From contig NZ_QURL01000004.1 of assembly GCF_003403015.1 (NCBI RefSeq), forward strand, positions 522,968-586,967: a DNA stretch of 64,000 nt, in the 5' to 3' direction. The position numbers were made by a program, and so were the translations under genes. The DNA comes from Fulvimarina endophytica (GTDB taxonomy: Bacteria > Pseudomonadota > Alphaproteobacteria > Rhizobiales > Rhizobiaceae). Shown piece after piece: positions 54,562 through 64,000 of the stretch; position 1 is the stretch's first letter, and each line of letters begins with the position of its first letter. A model generated the notes under the pieces. It saw only the letters and a list, made by a program, of their open reading frames with translations. It searched no databases and was not told the origin of the DNA.

Positions 54562-55446
54562 TTAACCGATCCTCTCGTTGGCAAGCGCGAGGAGATACTG
54601 GCCGTATCGGCTCTTTCCGAGGGTCTGGCCGAGGGTGCGCAGCTGGTCGGCGTCGATATGGCCGAGCGAATAGGCGATCTCCTCGGGACAGGCGATCTTG
54701 AAGCCCTGGCGGTGTTCCAGCGTGCGCACGAACTCGGCCGCTTCCAGAAGCGCGTCGGGCGTGCCCGTATCGAGCCAGGCATAGCCGCGCCCCATGAGCG
54801 CGACGTTGAGCGTGCCTTCCTCCAGATAGAGCCGGTTGAGATCGGTGATCTCCAGTTCGCCCCGCGGCGAGGGCTTCAGGGAGCGGGCGAACTCGGCGGC
54901 GCGCCCGTCGTAGAAGTAGAGACCGGTCACCGCCCAGTTGGATTTCGGCCGCTCGGGCTTCTCCTCGATGCTGACCGCGCGCTGCTGATCGTCGAATTCG
55001 ACGACGCCGTAACGCTCGGGATCGGCGACGTGATAGGCGAAGACGCTCGCCCCGTTGCGCGCCAGCGCCTCGTCCCGGGCCCGGGTCATCAGTTTGGGCA
55101 GTCCGTGGCCGTAGAAGAGGTTGTCGCCGAGGACGAGGGCCGAAGGCTCGCCGGCGATGAAGTCCTCGCCGATCAGGAAGGCCTGGGCGAGACCGTCGGG
55201 CCGGGGCTGCTCGGCATAGCTGAGCGTCAGCCCCCAGGCCGAGCCGTCGCCCAGAAGCGCCCGGAAGCGCGGCAGGTCGTGCGGCGTCGAGATGATCAGG
55301 ATCTCGGTGATGCCCGCCAGCATCAGCGTCGAGAGCGGATAGTAGATCATCGGCTTGTCGTAGACCGGCAGAAGCTGCTTGGACGCGGTCAGCGTCATGG
55401 GATGCAGGCGCGTGCCGCTGCCGCCGGCCAGAATGATGCCCTTCAT
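54562..55446 (-). CDS. rfbA: glucose-1-phosphate thymidylyltransferase
   Basis: A 294-residue enzyme making dTDP-glucose from dTTP and glucose-1-phosphate, the first step of the dTDP-rhamnose pathway. The nucleotide loop [11 protein letters not shown] is at residues 8-18. [30 protein letters not shown] and TGLYFYDG follow, as in typical RmlA. It is the last gene of rfbBCDA and overlaps rfbD by 4 bp (ATGA). Confidence 0.97.
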   Translation of the reverse strand: MKGIILAGGSGTRLHPMTLTASKQLLPVYDKPMIYYPLSTLMLAGITEILIISTPHDLPRFRALLGDGSAWGLTLSYAEQPRPDGLAQAFLIGEDFIAGEPSALVLGDNLFYGHGLPKLMTRARDEALARNGASVFAYHVADPERYGVVEFDDQQRAVSIEEKPERPKSNWAVTGLYFYDGRAAEFARSLKPSPRGELEITDLNRLYLEEGTLNVALMGRGYAWLDTGTPDALLEAAEFVRTLEHRQGFKIACPEEIAYSLGHIDADQLRTLGQTLGKSRYGQYLLALANERIG

Positions 55447-56405
55447 GGCGTCGTGCGTCCTTCGTTGCGTGATGCGGGTTCGGTTTGGGTATCGGTATCG
55501 GTTTTGGGCCCGGGTCCTTCGATCAGCCGGTCGAGAACGGTCTCGAGCGAGGTCCGCCAGTCGGGCAGCCGAAGGCCGTAGCGGGCGTGGAGCCGGTCGG
55601 TGGAGAGGACAGAATTCTTCGGGCGCTCGGCCGGCGTCGGATAGGCGCTGGTCGGGATGGGCGCCACCTCCGGCACTGTCAGCCCGCGTCTTCCAGCACC
55701 CTCGAAGATCGCCCTCGCAAAGCCCGCCCAGCTGGTCTCGCCGCTGCCGGCGAGATGGAAGGTGCCGTGAAGCGAAGCGTCATCCGCCCCGCCGTCGAGC
55801 CGCTCGGCGATGGCGAGGACGGCATCGGCGATGTCGAGGGCGGAGGTCGGCGAGCCGCGCTGATCGTCGACGACGGACAATTTGTCGCGCTCGGCGCCGA
55901 GGCGCAGCATGGTCTTCACGAAGTTTTGACCGAACGGCGAGTAAACCCAGGCCGTGCGAAGGATCACATGGCGCGCCCCCGAGGCCCGAATCACCGCCTC
56001 GCCTTCGAGCTTGGAGCGGCCGTAGACGCCGAGCGGGCCGGTCGCGTCCTCTTCCATCCAGGGTCCGGCCTTCGAGCCGTCGTAGACATAGTCCGTCGAC
56101 AGATGGAGGATCGGGATCGCGAGCCGTCTCGCGGCCTCGGCCAGCGCCCCGGCGCCTTGGGCGTTGACGGCCCTTGCGAGCTCCGGTTCGCTTTCCGCCC
56201 GGTCGACTGCCGTATAGGCCGCCGCGCTGACGATCGCGCTTGCCCCGTCTGCCGCCTTCAGCACGGCCTCGACGATCGCCTCGCGGGGCCCCGACAGGTC
56301 GAGATCCGGCCGGCCGAGCGTCGTGACGGAGACCCCGCGCGCTGCGCCCTTCTCCTTCAGCGCGGTCGCGACCTGGCCCTCCCGTCCGGTGACGAGAAGC
56401 CTCAT
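55443..56405 (-). CDS. rfbD: dTDP-4-dehydrorhamnose reductase
   Basis: A 320-residue SDR that reduces the 4-keto group to give dTDP-L-rhamnose. The NAD(P) loop is [11 protein letters not shown] at the start. [22 protein letters not shown] and [10 protein letters not shown] (catalytic Tyr and Lys) match RmlD. It is coupled to the genes on both sides by 4-bp overlaps. Confidence 0.95.
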   Translation of the reverse strand: MRLLVTGREGQVATALKEKGAARGVSVTTLGRPDLDLSGPREAIVEAVLKAADGASAIVSAAAYTAVDRAESEPELARAVNAQGAGALAEAARRLAIPILHLSTDYVYDGSKAGPWMEEDATGPLGVYGRSKLEGEAVIRASGARHVILRTAWVYSPFGQNFVKTMLRLGAERDKLSVVDDQRGSPTSALDIADAVLAIAERLDGGADDASLHGTFHLAGSGETSWAGFARAIFEGAGRRGLTVPEVAPIPTSAYPTPAERPKNSVLSTDRLHARYGLRLPDWRTSLETVLDRLIEGPGPKTDTDTQTEPASRNEGRTTP

Positions 56406-56974
56406 CGGAAGGGGGTCTCGAGTGCTGCAAAGCGCGGCAGCACCCGGTCCTTGTCCGAGAGGATCGCGCGTTCACGGCTCACGCCCCAGTCGATGCCGAG
56501 ATCGGGATCGTCGAAGGCGAGCCCCGCATCGCAATCGGGCGCGTAGGCCGCCGTGACCTTGTAGAAGACCATGGTGTTCGCCTCCCGGGTGACGAAGCCG
56601 TGGGCGAACCCCTTCGGCACCAGAAGCTGAAGGCCGTTCCCGGCCGAAAGTTCGACGGCCACGTGCCGGCCATAGGTCGGCGAGCCGGCCCGCAGATCGA
56701 CCGCGACGTCGAGAATGGCGCCGGCGAGGACGCGCACCAGCTTGTCCTGGGCCGCCGGCGGCGTCTGGAAATGCAGGCCGCGCACCGTGCCGATATCGGC
56801 CGAGAAGGACTGGTTGTCCTGAATGAAGTCCAGATCGAGGCCCGCCTCGCGCATCCGCGCCTCGTTCCAGCTTTCGGTGAACCAGCCGCGGCTGTCCCCG
56901 AAGCGCCGTGGGTTGAGGATGACGACGCCGTCGAGATCGGTGGGCGTCACCTCCAGAAGCGGTGTCGTGTTCAT
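56402..56974 (-). CDS. rfbC: dTDP-4-dehydrorhamnose 3,5-epimerase
   Basis: A 190-residue cupin-fold epimerase from ATG 56974. [21 protein letters not shown] contains the catalytic His of the RGLHFQ motif. [19 protein letters not shown] and [11 protein letters not shown] are conserved. It converts the 4-keto-6-deoxyglucose intermediate in the pathway to dTDP-L-rhamnose. It overlaps both neighbours by 4 bp. The longer upstream frame lies inside rfbB and is rejected. Confidence 0.95.
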   Translation of the reverse strand: MNTTPLLEVTPTDLDGVVILNPRRFGDSRGWFTESWNEARMREAGLDLDFIQDNQSFSADIGTVRGLHFQTPPAAQDKLVRVLAGAILDVAVDLRAGSPTYGRHVAVELSAGNGLQLLVPKGFAHGFVTREANTMVFYKVTAAYAPDCDAGLAFDDPDLGIDWGVSRERAILSDKDRVLPRFAALETPFR

Positions 56975-58074
56975 GATTCGGTCTTCCCGTTCGAGGTGAG
57001 GCCCAGCCGCTCGCCGTGATACCGGCCGGAGCGGATGGCGCTCCACCAGGCCTCGTTATTGAGATACCAGCGGACCGTCTTCTCCAGCCCGCTCTCGAAG
57101 CTTTCTTCGGGCCGCCAGCCGAGTTCGGCCTCGATCTTGGACGCATCGATCGCATAGCGCGCGTCATGGCCCGGACGGTCGGTCACGAAGGTGATGAGCC
57201 GCTCGTGCGGTCCGGCCGGATCGGGACGGATCGTGTCGAGAAGGCCGCAGATCGTGCGCACGACATCGATATTGGAGCGCTCGTTGTGGCCGCCGATGGC
57301 ATAGGTCTCGCCCGGCTCGCCCTGTTCGGCGACGCGCACGAGGGCGCGGGCATGATCGTCCACATAGAGCCAGTCGCGCACGTTCTCGCCCTTGCCGTAG
57401 ACCGGCAGGGGCTTGCCCTCGAGGGCGTTGAGGATGACGAGCGGGATCAGCTTCTCCGGGAAGTGATAGGGGCCGTAATTGTTCGAGCAGTTGGTCAGGA
57501 CGATCGGCAGGCCGTAGGTGTGGTGCCAGGCCCGCACCAGATGATCGGACGCGGCCTTGGAGGCCGAATAGGGCGAACGCGGGTCGTAGGCGGTCGTCTC
57601 GGTGAAGAAGCCCTCGGGGCCCAGCGATCCGAAGACCTCGTCAGTCGAGATGTGATGGAAGCGGAAGCGCGCCTTGCGCTCTTCGCCAAGACCCTGGAAG
57701 TGGCGCAGCGCCGCCTGGAGCAGCACGGCCGTTCCCACGACATTGGTGTCGACGAACACCATCGGGCCGTCGATCGAGCGATCCACATGGCTTTCTGCGG
57801 CCAGATGCATGACGACGTCCGGATCGAACTCGGCCATCGCCCCGGCCATCGCCTCGCCGTCGCGGATATCGGCCTTCAGGAACCGGTAGCGGGGATGGTC
57901 CGCGACCGGCTCGAGGCTGGCCGGATTGCCGGCATAGGTCAGCGCGTCGACGACGAGAACCTCGTGATCGCTCGCCTCGATCAGATGCCGGGCGACGGCC
58001 GAGCCGATGAAACCGGCCCCGCCGGTGACCAGGAAGCGCCGCGCTTCCCGGGGGGAATTCTTGCTGGATGACAT
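56971..58074 (-). CDS. rfbB: dTDP-glucose 4,6-dehydratase
   Basis: A 367-residue extended SDR from ATG 58074. The NAD loop [13 protein letters not shown] is near residue 15. [25 protein letters not shown] (catalytic Asp-Glu) and [15 protein letters not shown] (Tyr and Lys) are complete. It makes dTDP-4-keto-6-deoxyglucose. It leads the rfbBCDA operon, in which all junctions are 4-bp overlaps, so translation is coupled. The promoter should lie in the 702-bp region upstream. Confidence 0.96.
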   Translation of the reverse strand: MSSSKNSPREARRFLVTGGAGFIGSAVARHLIEASDHEVLVVDALTYAGNPASLEPVADHPRYRFLKADIRDGEAMAGAMAEFDPDVVMHLAAESHVDRSIDGPMVFVDTNVVGTAVLLQAALRHFQGLGEERKARFRFHHISTDEVFGSLGPEGFFTETTAYDPRSPYSASKAASDHLVRAWHHTYGLPIVLTNCSNNYGPYHFPEKLIPLVILNALEGKPLPVYGKGENVRDWLYVDDHARALVRVAEQGEPGETYAIGGHNERSNIDVVRTICGLLDTIRPDPAGPHERLITFVTDRPGHDARYAIDASKIEAELGWRPEESFESGLEKTVRWYLNNEAWWSAIRSGRYHGERLGLTSNGKTES

Positions 58075-58776
58075 CGTCTCGATCGCCCTGGACTTCATGA
58101 AACGGGACGGATCTTCCGGAGCCGCCATCACAGAGCAAGCCCCATCGACGTCGTTCAAAGACCCGTCAGCGCCGTCCCAACCGCATAATGCGCTCTCACC
58201 CGATGCGCAATGTTTGGGGCCCGGGCAAGGCCGGAGGGGCGCGCTGGCAAGCCATCCTCCTGCCTGCACGGCCGAGGTTTCCGGCCCTTCGCGAGGGTCC
58301 GGCACGCGAATGGGACGGCGCCGGACCCTTGCGGAGGGCCGGCAGGGATATTAGAGCCGGGGCGGTGTTCCGGGATCCTCATGTCGCTCGGTGTCTTCGG
58401 GCGCTTGCGTCATGCCGCGGCGGGTTTCGGGACCGTGCTCGGGTCGAGCATCTCCGCACGGCACTCCGGCGATCGGATCCCGGCAACATCCCAGCGTTCG
58501 GCAAGGTGAGAAAAGCGGTGGTTGAATTGCGACGAGGCAACGTCCATTCCCGACCCGGCAGACAAGCGCGGCGCGTCTTTCTTTCGATGGCGAGGCGACC
58601 TCGGTCATCGCGCGCACGAACGCCCCGCTGGGCCATGCGAGCCGAACGCTCGAACGACGGCCTCACCCGTGACCGGCGAGCCGACCCGGCGGCCCGTTCG
58701 GCGGGCGATGGCGGGCCTTACGAGACCGGATCGCCCCATGGCGGACCTTGCCGGGGCGAACATTTCGCGTCCCGCC
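58075..58776. other. 702-bp non-coding region between rfbB and a GT2 gene
   Basis: It contains the divergent promoters for the rfbBCDA operon and the rhamnosyltransferase-like gene. The sequence is GC-rich and has open frames with poor composition. I see no convincing gene, repeat or operator. A start at ATG 58738 for the GT2 gene would shorten the gap by 39 bp. Confidence 0.5.
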
Positions 58777-59673
58777 ATGGATAAGCATCGGTTCGCGGTC
58801 GGCCTCACCGTGTTCAGGCCCGACCGGTCGCTGTTCGACACGCTTCTCGAAACCGTTCGCGGACAGGCGGGTCACGTCTTCGTCGTGGTGGACGGCCCGA
58901 GCGGCGAGGCGATCGAGGCCGAGCATCTCGACGTCCTGCGCGACACGCAGAATGTCACCGTGCTGGCGCTTTTGGCGAACGCGGGCATCGCGGCAGGCCT
59001 CAACCGACTGGCCGAGGCGGCGGGGACGGCCGGTTTCGAGCGCATCTTGTTCTTCGACCAGGACAGCACGGTCGATCCCTCGCTGCCCGCCCGCCTCTCT
59101 TCCGCTCTCGACCGTCTCGCGGAGCGCGGCGAGCCTGTCGCAGCCGTCGGCGCCAGGCCCGTCGCAGCCGCCGGAAGTGATACGCGCGCACCGCGCTACA
59201 GGCCGCGCGGCGAACCCGTGGCCGGCTTGAGCGCAGTGGAGTTCGCGATCGTCTCGGGCCTGATGGTCGATCTCAAGGCCTTTCGCGCGATCGGCCCCTT
59301 TGCCGAGACCCTACGCATGGACGGGGTCGATCTCGAATGGTGTTTTCGTGCCTGGAGCCGGGGCTATGCGATCTTCGTCGACCCCGAGGCCGTTCTGGAA
59401 CACCGCGTCGGAACCGGTGTCGTGCGTCTCGGTCCCTTGGCCTTCCCGCGCCAGCGCGAGGACCGGATGCTGAACTATGTCCGCAGCCAGGCGATCTGCC
59501 TGCGCCTTGCCCATGTCCCCTTGCGCTGGAAGATGCGCACGCTGCTCTACGTTCCCGTGCAGTGTGCGGTCTTCGCGCTTCGATCACCTCGCCCCGTGCG
59601 AACCCTTTCCCGCCTCGTGCGGGCCGCTATGAAGGGTTTGCTGATAACGCTTTCGAGACCGCTCCTGCCATGA
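58777..59673 (+). CDS. rhamnosyltransferase-like family 2 glycosyltransferase
   Basis: A 298-residue GT-A enzyme. VGLTVFRPDRSLFDTLLE opens it; ILFFDQDSTVDPSLP carries the DQDS donor/metal motif, which is typical of dTDP-L-rhamnose transferases. GVDLEWCFRAWSRGYAIFVD is the acceptor-side motif. With rfbBCDA divergent next door, rhamnose is the likely sugar. The start is uncertain (ATG 58777 preferred; ATG 58738 possible). It overlaps the next gene by an ATGA. Confidence 0.82.
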   Translation: MDKHRFAVGLTVFRPDRSLFDTLLETVRGQAGHVFVVVDGPSGEAIEAEHLDVLRDTQNVTVLALLANAGIAAGLNRLAEAAGTAGFERILFFDQDSTVDPSLPARLSSALDRLAERGEPVAAVGARPVAAAGSDTRAPRYRPRGEPVAGLSAVEFAIVSGLMVDLKAFRAIGPFAETLRMDGVDLEWCFRAWSRGYAIFVDPEAVLEHRVGTGVVRLGPLAFPRQREDRMLNYVRSQAICLRLAHVPLRWKMRTLLYVPVQCAVFALRSPRPVRTLSRLVRAAMKGLLITLSRPLLP

Positions 59674-60584
59674 AACCCGTCGCCGTCTTCGTCCATATCC
59701 ATTACGTCGAAGCCTGGCCGGCGCTGCGCGAGCGGATCGAACGGTCGATCCAGCTGCCCTTCCGCATCGTGGCGACAGGGGCCGCGGCAGGCACGGTCGC
59801 ACCGCCCGACAGCCCGCATCTGTGCGGGTGGCAGACCGTGGAGACCGCCAACAGGGGACGGGACGTCCTGCCGTTCATCGAGGCGTTGCGCCAGGCGGGC
59901 GATTTCGACATCGGCCTGAAACTGCACGGCAAGCGCTCCGTCCACCGCCTCGATGGCGAGGCCTGGGCCGAGATGCTCACCGGCGAACTCCTTCCCTCGC
60001 CCGCCGAAGTCGCCGCTCTCGTCGCGCGGTTCGAAGGCGACGAGCGCATCGGCCTTGCCGGAGCACCGACCTCCTTCTGCACCACCGCCTTCCACATCGG
60101 ACACAACGAGGCTGCGATCGAGACGGTCGCAAGGCGCCTCGACCGCGATCCGGCGGACCTGATGGCGCGGACCCCCTTCTTCTGTGCGGGGACCATGTTC
60201 TGGTTCCGCCGGACCGCCTTCGCCTCGCTCGCCTCCACGGATCTCGCTGATCTCTTCGAGCCGGAAGCGGGGCAGACCGACGGGACCGCCGCCCATGCCC
60301 TGGAGCGGCTCTTTCCGGCACTGTGCGAAGATGCAGGCTATCTGGCGCTGCCCATCGACCTTGCCCTGTCGAGCGATCCAAGCACCAGCGATTCCGACCT
60401 GGCCCGAGCGACACGCGAACAGCTCGATACGGACAACGCCTTCGTTCGACGGCCCGGCATGCTTGCAGCCATCGTCCTGTCGCGGCTTCCGCACCTCGCC
60501 CGGGTCTATCAGGCCCTGCCGCAACCGGTGAGGCGCGTGATCAGATGGGGCACGGCGCGCGGCGGAACGGGCAGCGGCCGCTGA
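59670..60584 (+). CDS. RgpF-like (rhamnan synthesis F) protein
   Basis: A 304-residue protein from ATG 59670. VFVHIHYVEAWPALRERI opens the family domain. NRGRDVLPFIEAL, GLKLHGKRSVHRLDGEAWAEML and PFFCAGTMFWFRRTAF are its core motifs. It is coupled to the rhamnosyltransferase-like gene, so the two probably build one rhamnose-containing chain. Unlike the copy at 46.4 kb it lacks the N-terminal GW/DV module and has chromosome-like GC content. Confidence 0.8.
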   Translation: MKPVAVFVHIHYVEAWPALRERIERSIQLPFRIVATGAAAGTVAPPDSPHLCGWQTVETANRGRDVLPFIEALRQAGDFDIGLKLHGKRSVHRLDGEAWAEMLTGELLPSPAEVAALVARFEGDERIGLAGAPTSFCTTAFHIGHNEAAIETVARRLDRDPADLMARTPFFCAGTMFWFRRTAFASLASTDLADLFEPEAGQTDGTAAHALERLFPALCEDAGYLALPIDLALSSDPSTSDSDLARATREQLDTDNAFVRRPGMLAAIVLSRLPHLARVYQALPQPVRRVIRWGTARGGTGSGR

Positions 60585-60657
60585 ACGAAGGCAGGCAGAC
60601 GGGCCCTTCGTCCGCGAAGGGCGATCGGATCGCCTGAGGCACCGGCCGCAATCTCCT

Positions 60658-61266
60658 TCAGCGGCTGGTCTTTCGCCGCCCCTTCATCTGATGGCGGGCA
60701 TGGGCGCGCAGCTTCCAGCGCTCGGACAGGGCGACGCCGCCGGTGCGCCAGGCCCGGCGCGTGCGATAGCCGATGCCGGTCGCCGTCTCGCTCGGCTGCT
60801 CGTCGTCCGTCGCATGTGACGCGGTCGCGGCCGTTTCCTCGGCCGCTGGCGGGATCGAGGCGGACGGCGTCGGCGCCGGAGATCCGAACTCACGGCCTTC
60901 GTAATCCGCCGGATCGATCGAGCGGACCGGCTGCTTCCTGCGATAGCGACGTGCGGGCTGACGCGGGCCTTCGGCTTCGTCTTCGCTCACGGCGGGCTGC
61001 AGATCCGGTTCGGGTTCCGCCGCACCGGGCTCCGGTCGCTCGGCGAGGATGCGGCCCGATCGTGCTGCTGCCTCGACCTTTTCCTTCATCGCCGACTGCT
61101 CGGAAGTGTCTTTCACCGGCTCGGCGGCCCGCCTGGGTCTTTTCAGGGCCTCCGGCTTGGCCGGCTCGTTCGACGCCTCGGCGAGAGACATGAGCGTTTC
61201 GGACGCCGAGCCCGAGCGCCGACGTTTCTTGGTTTCGACCGTGAAGGGTTTGCGCGTGCGGGGCAT
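60658..61266 (-). CDS. basic, largely disordered conserved hypothetical protein
   Basis: A 202-residue protein from ATG 61266 with AAGGAG 12 nt upstream. It starts MPRTRKPFTVETKKRRRSG, has a long Glu/Ala/Pro-rich centre and ends RAHARHQMKGRRKTSR. Basic ends and an acidic middle suggest an intrinsically disordered, perhaps nucleic-acid-binding protein. Similar N termini occur in hypothetical proteins of Hyphomicrobiales. No function can be assigned. Confidence 0.6.
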   Translation of the reverse strand: MPRTRKPFTVETKKRRRSGSASETLMSLAEASNEPAKPEALKRPRRAAEPVKDTSEQSAMKEKVEAAARSGRILAERPEPGAAEPEPDLQPAVSEDEAEGPRQPARRYRRKQPVRSIDPADYEGREFGSPAPTPSASIPPAAEETAATASHATDDEQPSETATGIGYRTRRAWRTGGVALSERWKLRAHARHQMKGRRKTSR

Positions 61267-61657
61267 GAAGGGTCCGCCGGCTCCTTTGTGAGGACAGGAT
61301 GATCTGGCTCGCTTGCCTTTCGCAGCCTTCGGCAGGAATGCCGGAAGTCTCGAAGGGTTCTGGAAGCCAGATGGTGTGCGAATCTTGGTGGTTGAATGGC
61401 CCGAACGCGGATTTTCGGCAAGATCGGAGGATGGTTTGCCGGACGATCGGCACAATCTTCTCGTCATTCGGCCGGACCGACCGATGAAACGGGAAAAATT
61501 CCGGCCGCCCGCCTCCTCCCGATGCCGTCCCGTTCGGGCGCGCTCCCCGATGGTGGCCGAAACCGGAGCCGGCCCCTTGCCGGGCGGCGCAGAAGCGTTC
61601 AGACAGCCGGAACCTGCGCCGAAGTTTCAGATTCGAGAGCCGAACGACGATCGAACC
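61267..61657. other. 391-bp intergenic region, divergent promoters
   Basis: It separates the minus-strand hypothetical gene from the plus-strand GT4 gene. No gene or known motif is recognised in it. Confidence 0.4.
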
Positions 61658-62773
61658 ATGTCCCGCACACTCGTCTTTGTCGTCACCGAAGACTGGTTCT
61701 TCGTCTCCCATTTCCTGCCCATGCTGCGATCGGCCCGACGCGCGGGGTTCGAGCCGGTGGTGATCACCCGGGTGCGCGAGCACCGGGGCGCCATCGAGGC
61801 GGCGGGCGGGCGGGTGATCGCGCTCGAAGCCGACCGGCGCAATCTCAATCCCCTGGCGATCCTCAAGACGGTCCGGCGCCTCGCCGCGATCCTTCGCGCC
61901 GAAGATCCCCGCTTCGTCCACTGCATCGCCCTTCGTTCGATCCTCGTGGGCGGGCTCGCGGCCCGGCTCTCTGGCAGGCGGCACTGCATCTTCGCCGTGA
62001 CCGGCGGCGGCTTCCTGATGGCGCGCACCGACCTCGTCGGCCGCGCCACGATCGCCGCCATCGCCTTCGTCATGCGCCGCATTCTCGGCCGGTCGCGAAC
62101 CCAGTTCCTGTTCGAGAACGAGGACGATCCGAAGCGTCTCGGACTGTCGCCGCGCGATCCGGACGTGACGATCGTCGGCGGCGCGGGGGTCGATCCCGAC
62201 CATTACCGGCCGACGGGGCGCGTCCCGGACGACAGGTTGCGGGTCGCCGTCGTCTCGCGCATGCTCTGGTCGAAGGGCGTCGATCTCGTGGTCGAGGCCG
62301 TCACGCGGGCCCGCGCCTCCGGTGCGCGGATCGAGCTTGCCCTCTACGGGGCCCCCGATCCCGCGAACCCCCGATCGATCGCGACGGAAACGCTCGCCGA
62401 ATGGAGCGGGCGCGAGGGAATTTTTTGGCATGGCCCGACCGACGATCCCCGTAAGGTCTGGGCCGAGAACGACGTGGCATGCCTTGCCTCGCGCGGCGGC
62501 GAGGGACTGCCGCGGACGCTTCTGGAGGCTGCCGCCTGCGGCCGGGCGCTCGTGACCACCGACGTGCCCGGATGCCGGAGCTTCGTTCGCGATGGTGTCG
62601 ACGGCTTCGTCGTTCCGCCGAACGATGCGGAGGCCCTGAAGCGGGCCCTCGAACGGCTGGCGGGCGACCGGGACCTCGTCGAGAGGATGCAGCGCGAAAG
62701 CCGCGCCCGGGTCCTCGACGGCTTCACGGAAGACGCGGTCTCGGCGAAGGTCGAGGCGATGTACGGGCGTTGA
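61658..62773 (+). CDS. family 4 glycosyltransferase
   Basis: A 371-residue GT-B enzyme from ATG 61658. The N-terminal acceptor domain starts LVFVVTEDWFFVSHFLPML. FAVTGGGFLM is mid-domain. The donor-binding half has AVVSRMLWSKGVDLVVEA and the E-x7-E region RGGEGLPRTLLEAAACG, which contacts the nucleotide sugar. The ends are TTDVPGCRSFV and GFVVPPNDAEAL, as in capsule/O-antigen GT4 enzymes. The sugar donor is unknown. It closes the glycan region. Confidence 0.88.
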   Translation: MSRTLVFVVTEDWFFVSHFLPMLRSARRAGFEPVVITRVREHRGAIEAAGGRVIALEADRRNLNPLAILKTVRRLAAILRAEDPRFVHCIALRSILVGGLAARLSGRRHCIFAVTGGGFLMARTDLVGRATIAAIAFVMRRILGRSRTQFLFENEDDPKRLGLSPRDPDVTIVGGAGVDPDHYRPTGRVPDDRLRVAVVSRMLWSKGVDLVVEAVTRARASGARIELALYGAPDPANPRSIATETLAEWSGREGIFWHGPTDDPRKVWAENDVACLASRGGEGLPRTLLEAAACGRALVTTDVPGCRSFVRDGVDGFVVPPNDAEALKRALERLAGDRDLVERMQRESRARVLDGFTEDAVSAKVEAMYGR

Positions 62774-62972
62774 GCATGGATCCGTCTCAGCATCGATCCT
62801 CCCCGGCGACGCCGATGCGGCCCGCCTTGCGGGCGAACGGGGCTGAAGCCCTTGACAAGGCCGGCGCCGGTCTCTCGGATGAGCCGACGAGCGGGCAGGC
62901 TTCCTCGGGCCATGCCGGGACGCCGCGGGGAACCGAGGCTTCTAAGTTTCACGAATATCAATCGGAGGGCCG

Positions 62973-63677
62973 ATGAAAAAGGTTTATGGCAGCGCGGACG
63001 AGGCGCTGGAGGGCTTGCTGCATGACGGCATGTTCATCGCGGCGGGCGGGTTCGGCCTGTGCGGCATACCCGAGCTTGCGATCGAGGCGCTGGTGCGCTC
63101 CGGCGTCAAGGACCTGACCGTCGCCTCCAACAATGCGGGCGTCGACGATTTCGGCCTCGGCAAGCTCCTGGCCACGCGACAGATCAGGAAGATGATCAGC
63201 TCCTATGTGGGCGAGAACGCCGAGTTCATGCGCCAGTATCTGTCGGGCGAACTGGAACTGGAATTCAATCCCCAGGGCACGCTCGCCGAGCGGATGCGGG
63301 CCGGCGGCAGCGGCATTCCGGGCTTCTACACCAAGACCGGCGTCGGCACGCTCATCGCCGAGGGCAAGGAGGTCAAGACCTTCGACGGCGAGGACTACAT
63401 CCTCGAACGCGGCATCGTCGCCGACCTCTCGATCGTCAAGGCCTGGAAGGCGGACGACACGGGCAATCTCGTCTTCCGCAAGACCGCGCGCAACTTCAAC
63501 CCGCCGGCCGCCATGTGCGGCAAGATCTGCCTGGCGGAGGTCGAGGAAATCGTTCCCCGGGGCTCGCTCGACCCGGACATGATCCATCTGCCCGGCATCT
63601 ACGTGCACCGCATCGTCGAGGGCGCGCACGAGAAGCGCATCGAGAAAGTCACCACCCGCCAGAAGGAGACCGCGTGA
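62973..63677 (+). CDS. 3-oxoacid CoA-transferase subunit A
   Basis: A 234-residue alpha subunit of a two-subunit CoA transferase (SCOT/AtoD type). FGLCGIPE and TVASNNAGVDDFGLG are canonical, as are GTLAERMRAGGSGIPGF and CLAEVEEIVP. With subunit B it moves CoA between succinyl-CoA and acetoacetate or another 3-oxoacid. The B-subunit ATG follows the stop codon directly, so they are coupled. Confidence 0.92.
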   Translation: MKKVYGSADEALEGLLHDGMFIAAGGFGLCGIPELAIEALVRSGVKDLTVASNNAGVDDFGLGKLLATRQIRKMISSYVGENAEFMRQYLSGELELEFNPQGTLAERMRAGGSGIPGFYTKTGVGTLIAEGKEVKTFDGEDYILERGIVADLSIVKAWKADDTGNLVFRKTARNFNPPAAMCGKICLAEVEEIVPRGSLDPDMIHLPGIYVHRIVEGAHEKRIEKVTTRQKETA

Positions 63678-64000
63678 ATGCCCTGGGATCGTAACCGGAT
63701 GGCCGCGCGCGCGGCCGAGGAACTGGAAGACGGCATGTATGTGAATCTCGGCATCGGCATTCCGACGCTGGTGGCGAACTATGTCGGCGACAAGGACATC
63801 ACGCTCCAGTCAGAGAACGGCATGCTGGGCATGGGCCCCTTCCCCTTCGAGGGCGAGGAGGATCCCGACCTGATCAATGCCGGCAAGCAGACCATCACCG
63901 AGCTTGCACGCACCTCCTATTTCGACAGCGCGACGAGCTTCGGCATGATCCGCGGCGGCAAGATCGCGGCGGCGATCCTGGGTGCGATGGAGGTCTCCGA
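63678..64000 (+). CDS. 3-oxoacid CoA-transferase subunit B (3' end outside window)
   Basis: The first 107 residues of the beta subunit, starting at ATG 63678 immediately after the subunit A stop. [15 protein letters not shown] (residues about 22-36) and the catalytic glutamate motif [10 protein letters not shown] are visible. The gene runs past the window end. Substrate specificity cannot be set from this part. Confidence 0.9.
   Translation, partial: MPWDRNRMAARAAEELEDGMYVNLGIGIPTLVANYVGDKDITLQSENGMLGMGPFPFEGEEDPDLINAGKQTITELARTSYFDSATSFGMIRGGKIAAAILGAMEVS

Noticed and set aside
58188..58784. Open frames in the 702-bp gap before the rhamnosyltransferase-like gene
   Set aside because: Arginine-rich, no start signal and no family match. 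Typical of random frames in GC-rich DNA.

Overview
The window is GC-rich, densely packed chromosomal DNA of an alphaproteobacterium, most likely a member of the Hyphomicrobiales (Rhizobiales). Supporting features are the YcjX/YcjF-like pair, a leucine-rich leader peptide before leuA, the dapB-gpmA neighbourhood, small DUF1236-like secreted proteins and REP-like intergenic repeats of a type seen in rhizobia. An NAD-linked formate dehydrogenase operon plus a formaldehyde-activating-enzyme homologue suggest C1 metabolism, possibly a methylotroph. I cannot name the genus. No tRNA, rRNA, CRISPR array, IS element or integrase was seen.

Layout. 1-2.5 kb: end of an operon for the osmolyte N-acetylglutaminylglutamine amide (NAGGN synthetase, M42 peptidase) and a small membrane protein. 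2.5-6.1 kb: a polysaccharide deacetylase and two tandem CBS/CorC membrane proteins. 6.2-13.7 kb: the formate dehydrogenase cluster fdsGBA-fdhD-fdsD behind a LysR regulator, with a readable promoter and LysR-type operator. 13.7-19.3 kb: cupin, class III aminotransferase, MscS-like channel and a GGDEF/EAL protein. 19.5-24.1 kb: ABC exporter, dapB, gpmA, a GNAT and the Fae-like gene with its terminator. 24.3-38.3 kb: housekeeping and envelope genes (BrkB, SIMPL, SixA-like, ycjX/ycjF, mutS, GST, NUDIX, phosphoesterase and small secreted proteins). 38.3-41.8 kb: a tail-anchored hypothetical flanked by REP-like sequence, then leuA with a leader-peptide attenuator region.

41.8-62.8 kb is a surface-glycan region. 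It holds a GT-C-like membrane protein, a hydroxyacid oxidase-like flavoprotein, a DUF2793/S74 fibre-like protein, RgpF-like proteins, a methyltransferase, a WbsX/GH99-like protein, several glycosyltransferases and the translationally coupled operon rfbBCDA (dTDP-L-rhamnose). Two AT-richer segments (about 46.4-49.4 and 50.2-54.56 kb) sit inside it. The second abuts a 5'-truncated epimerase gene on one side and the rfbA stop codon on the other, which is the pattern of an acquired glycan cassette. The window ends in a two-subunit 3-oxoacid CoA-transferase.

Most notable observations: (1) FdsA keeps its Mo-site and other cluster motifs but lacks two cysteines of the N-terminal His-Cys3 cluster; (2) the Fae homologue lacks the catalytic histidine; (3) a GW...RxDV...GF module occurs three times in two glycan proteins; (4) a LysR operator sits about 63 bp upstream of the inferred fds transcription start; (5) a leuA attenuator peptide; (6) a truncated epimerase at the island edge.
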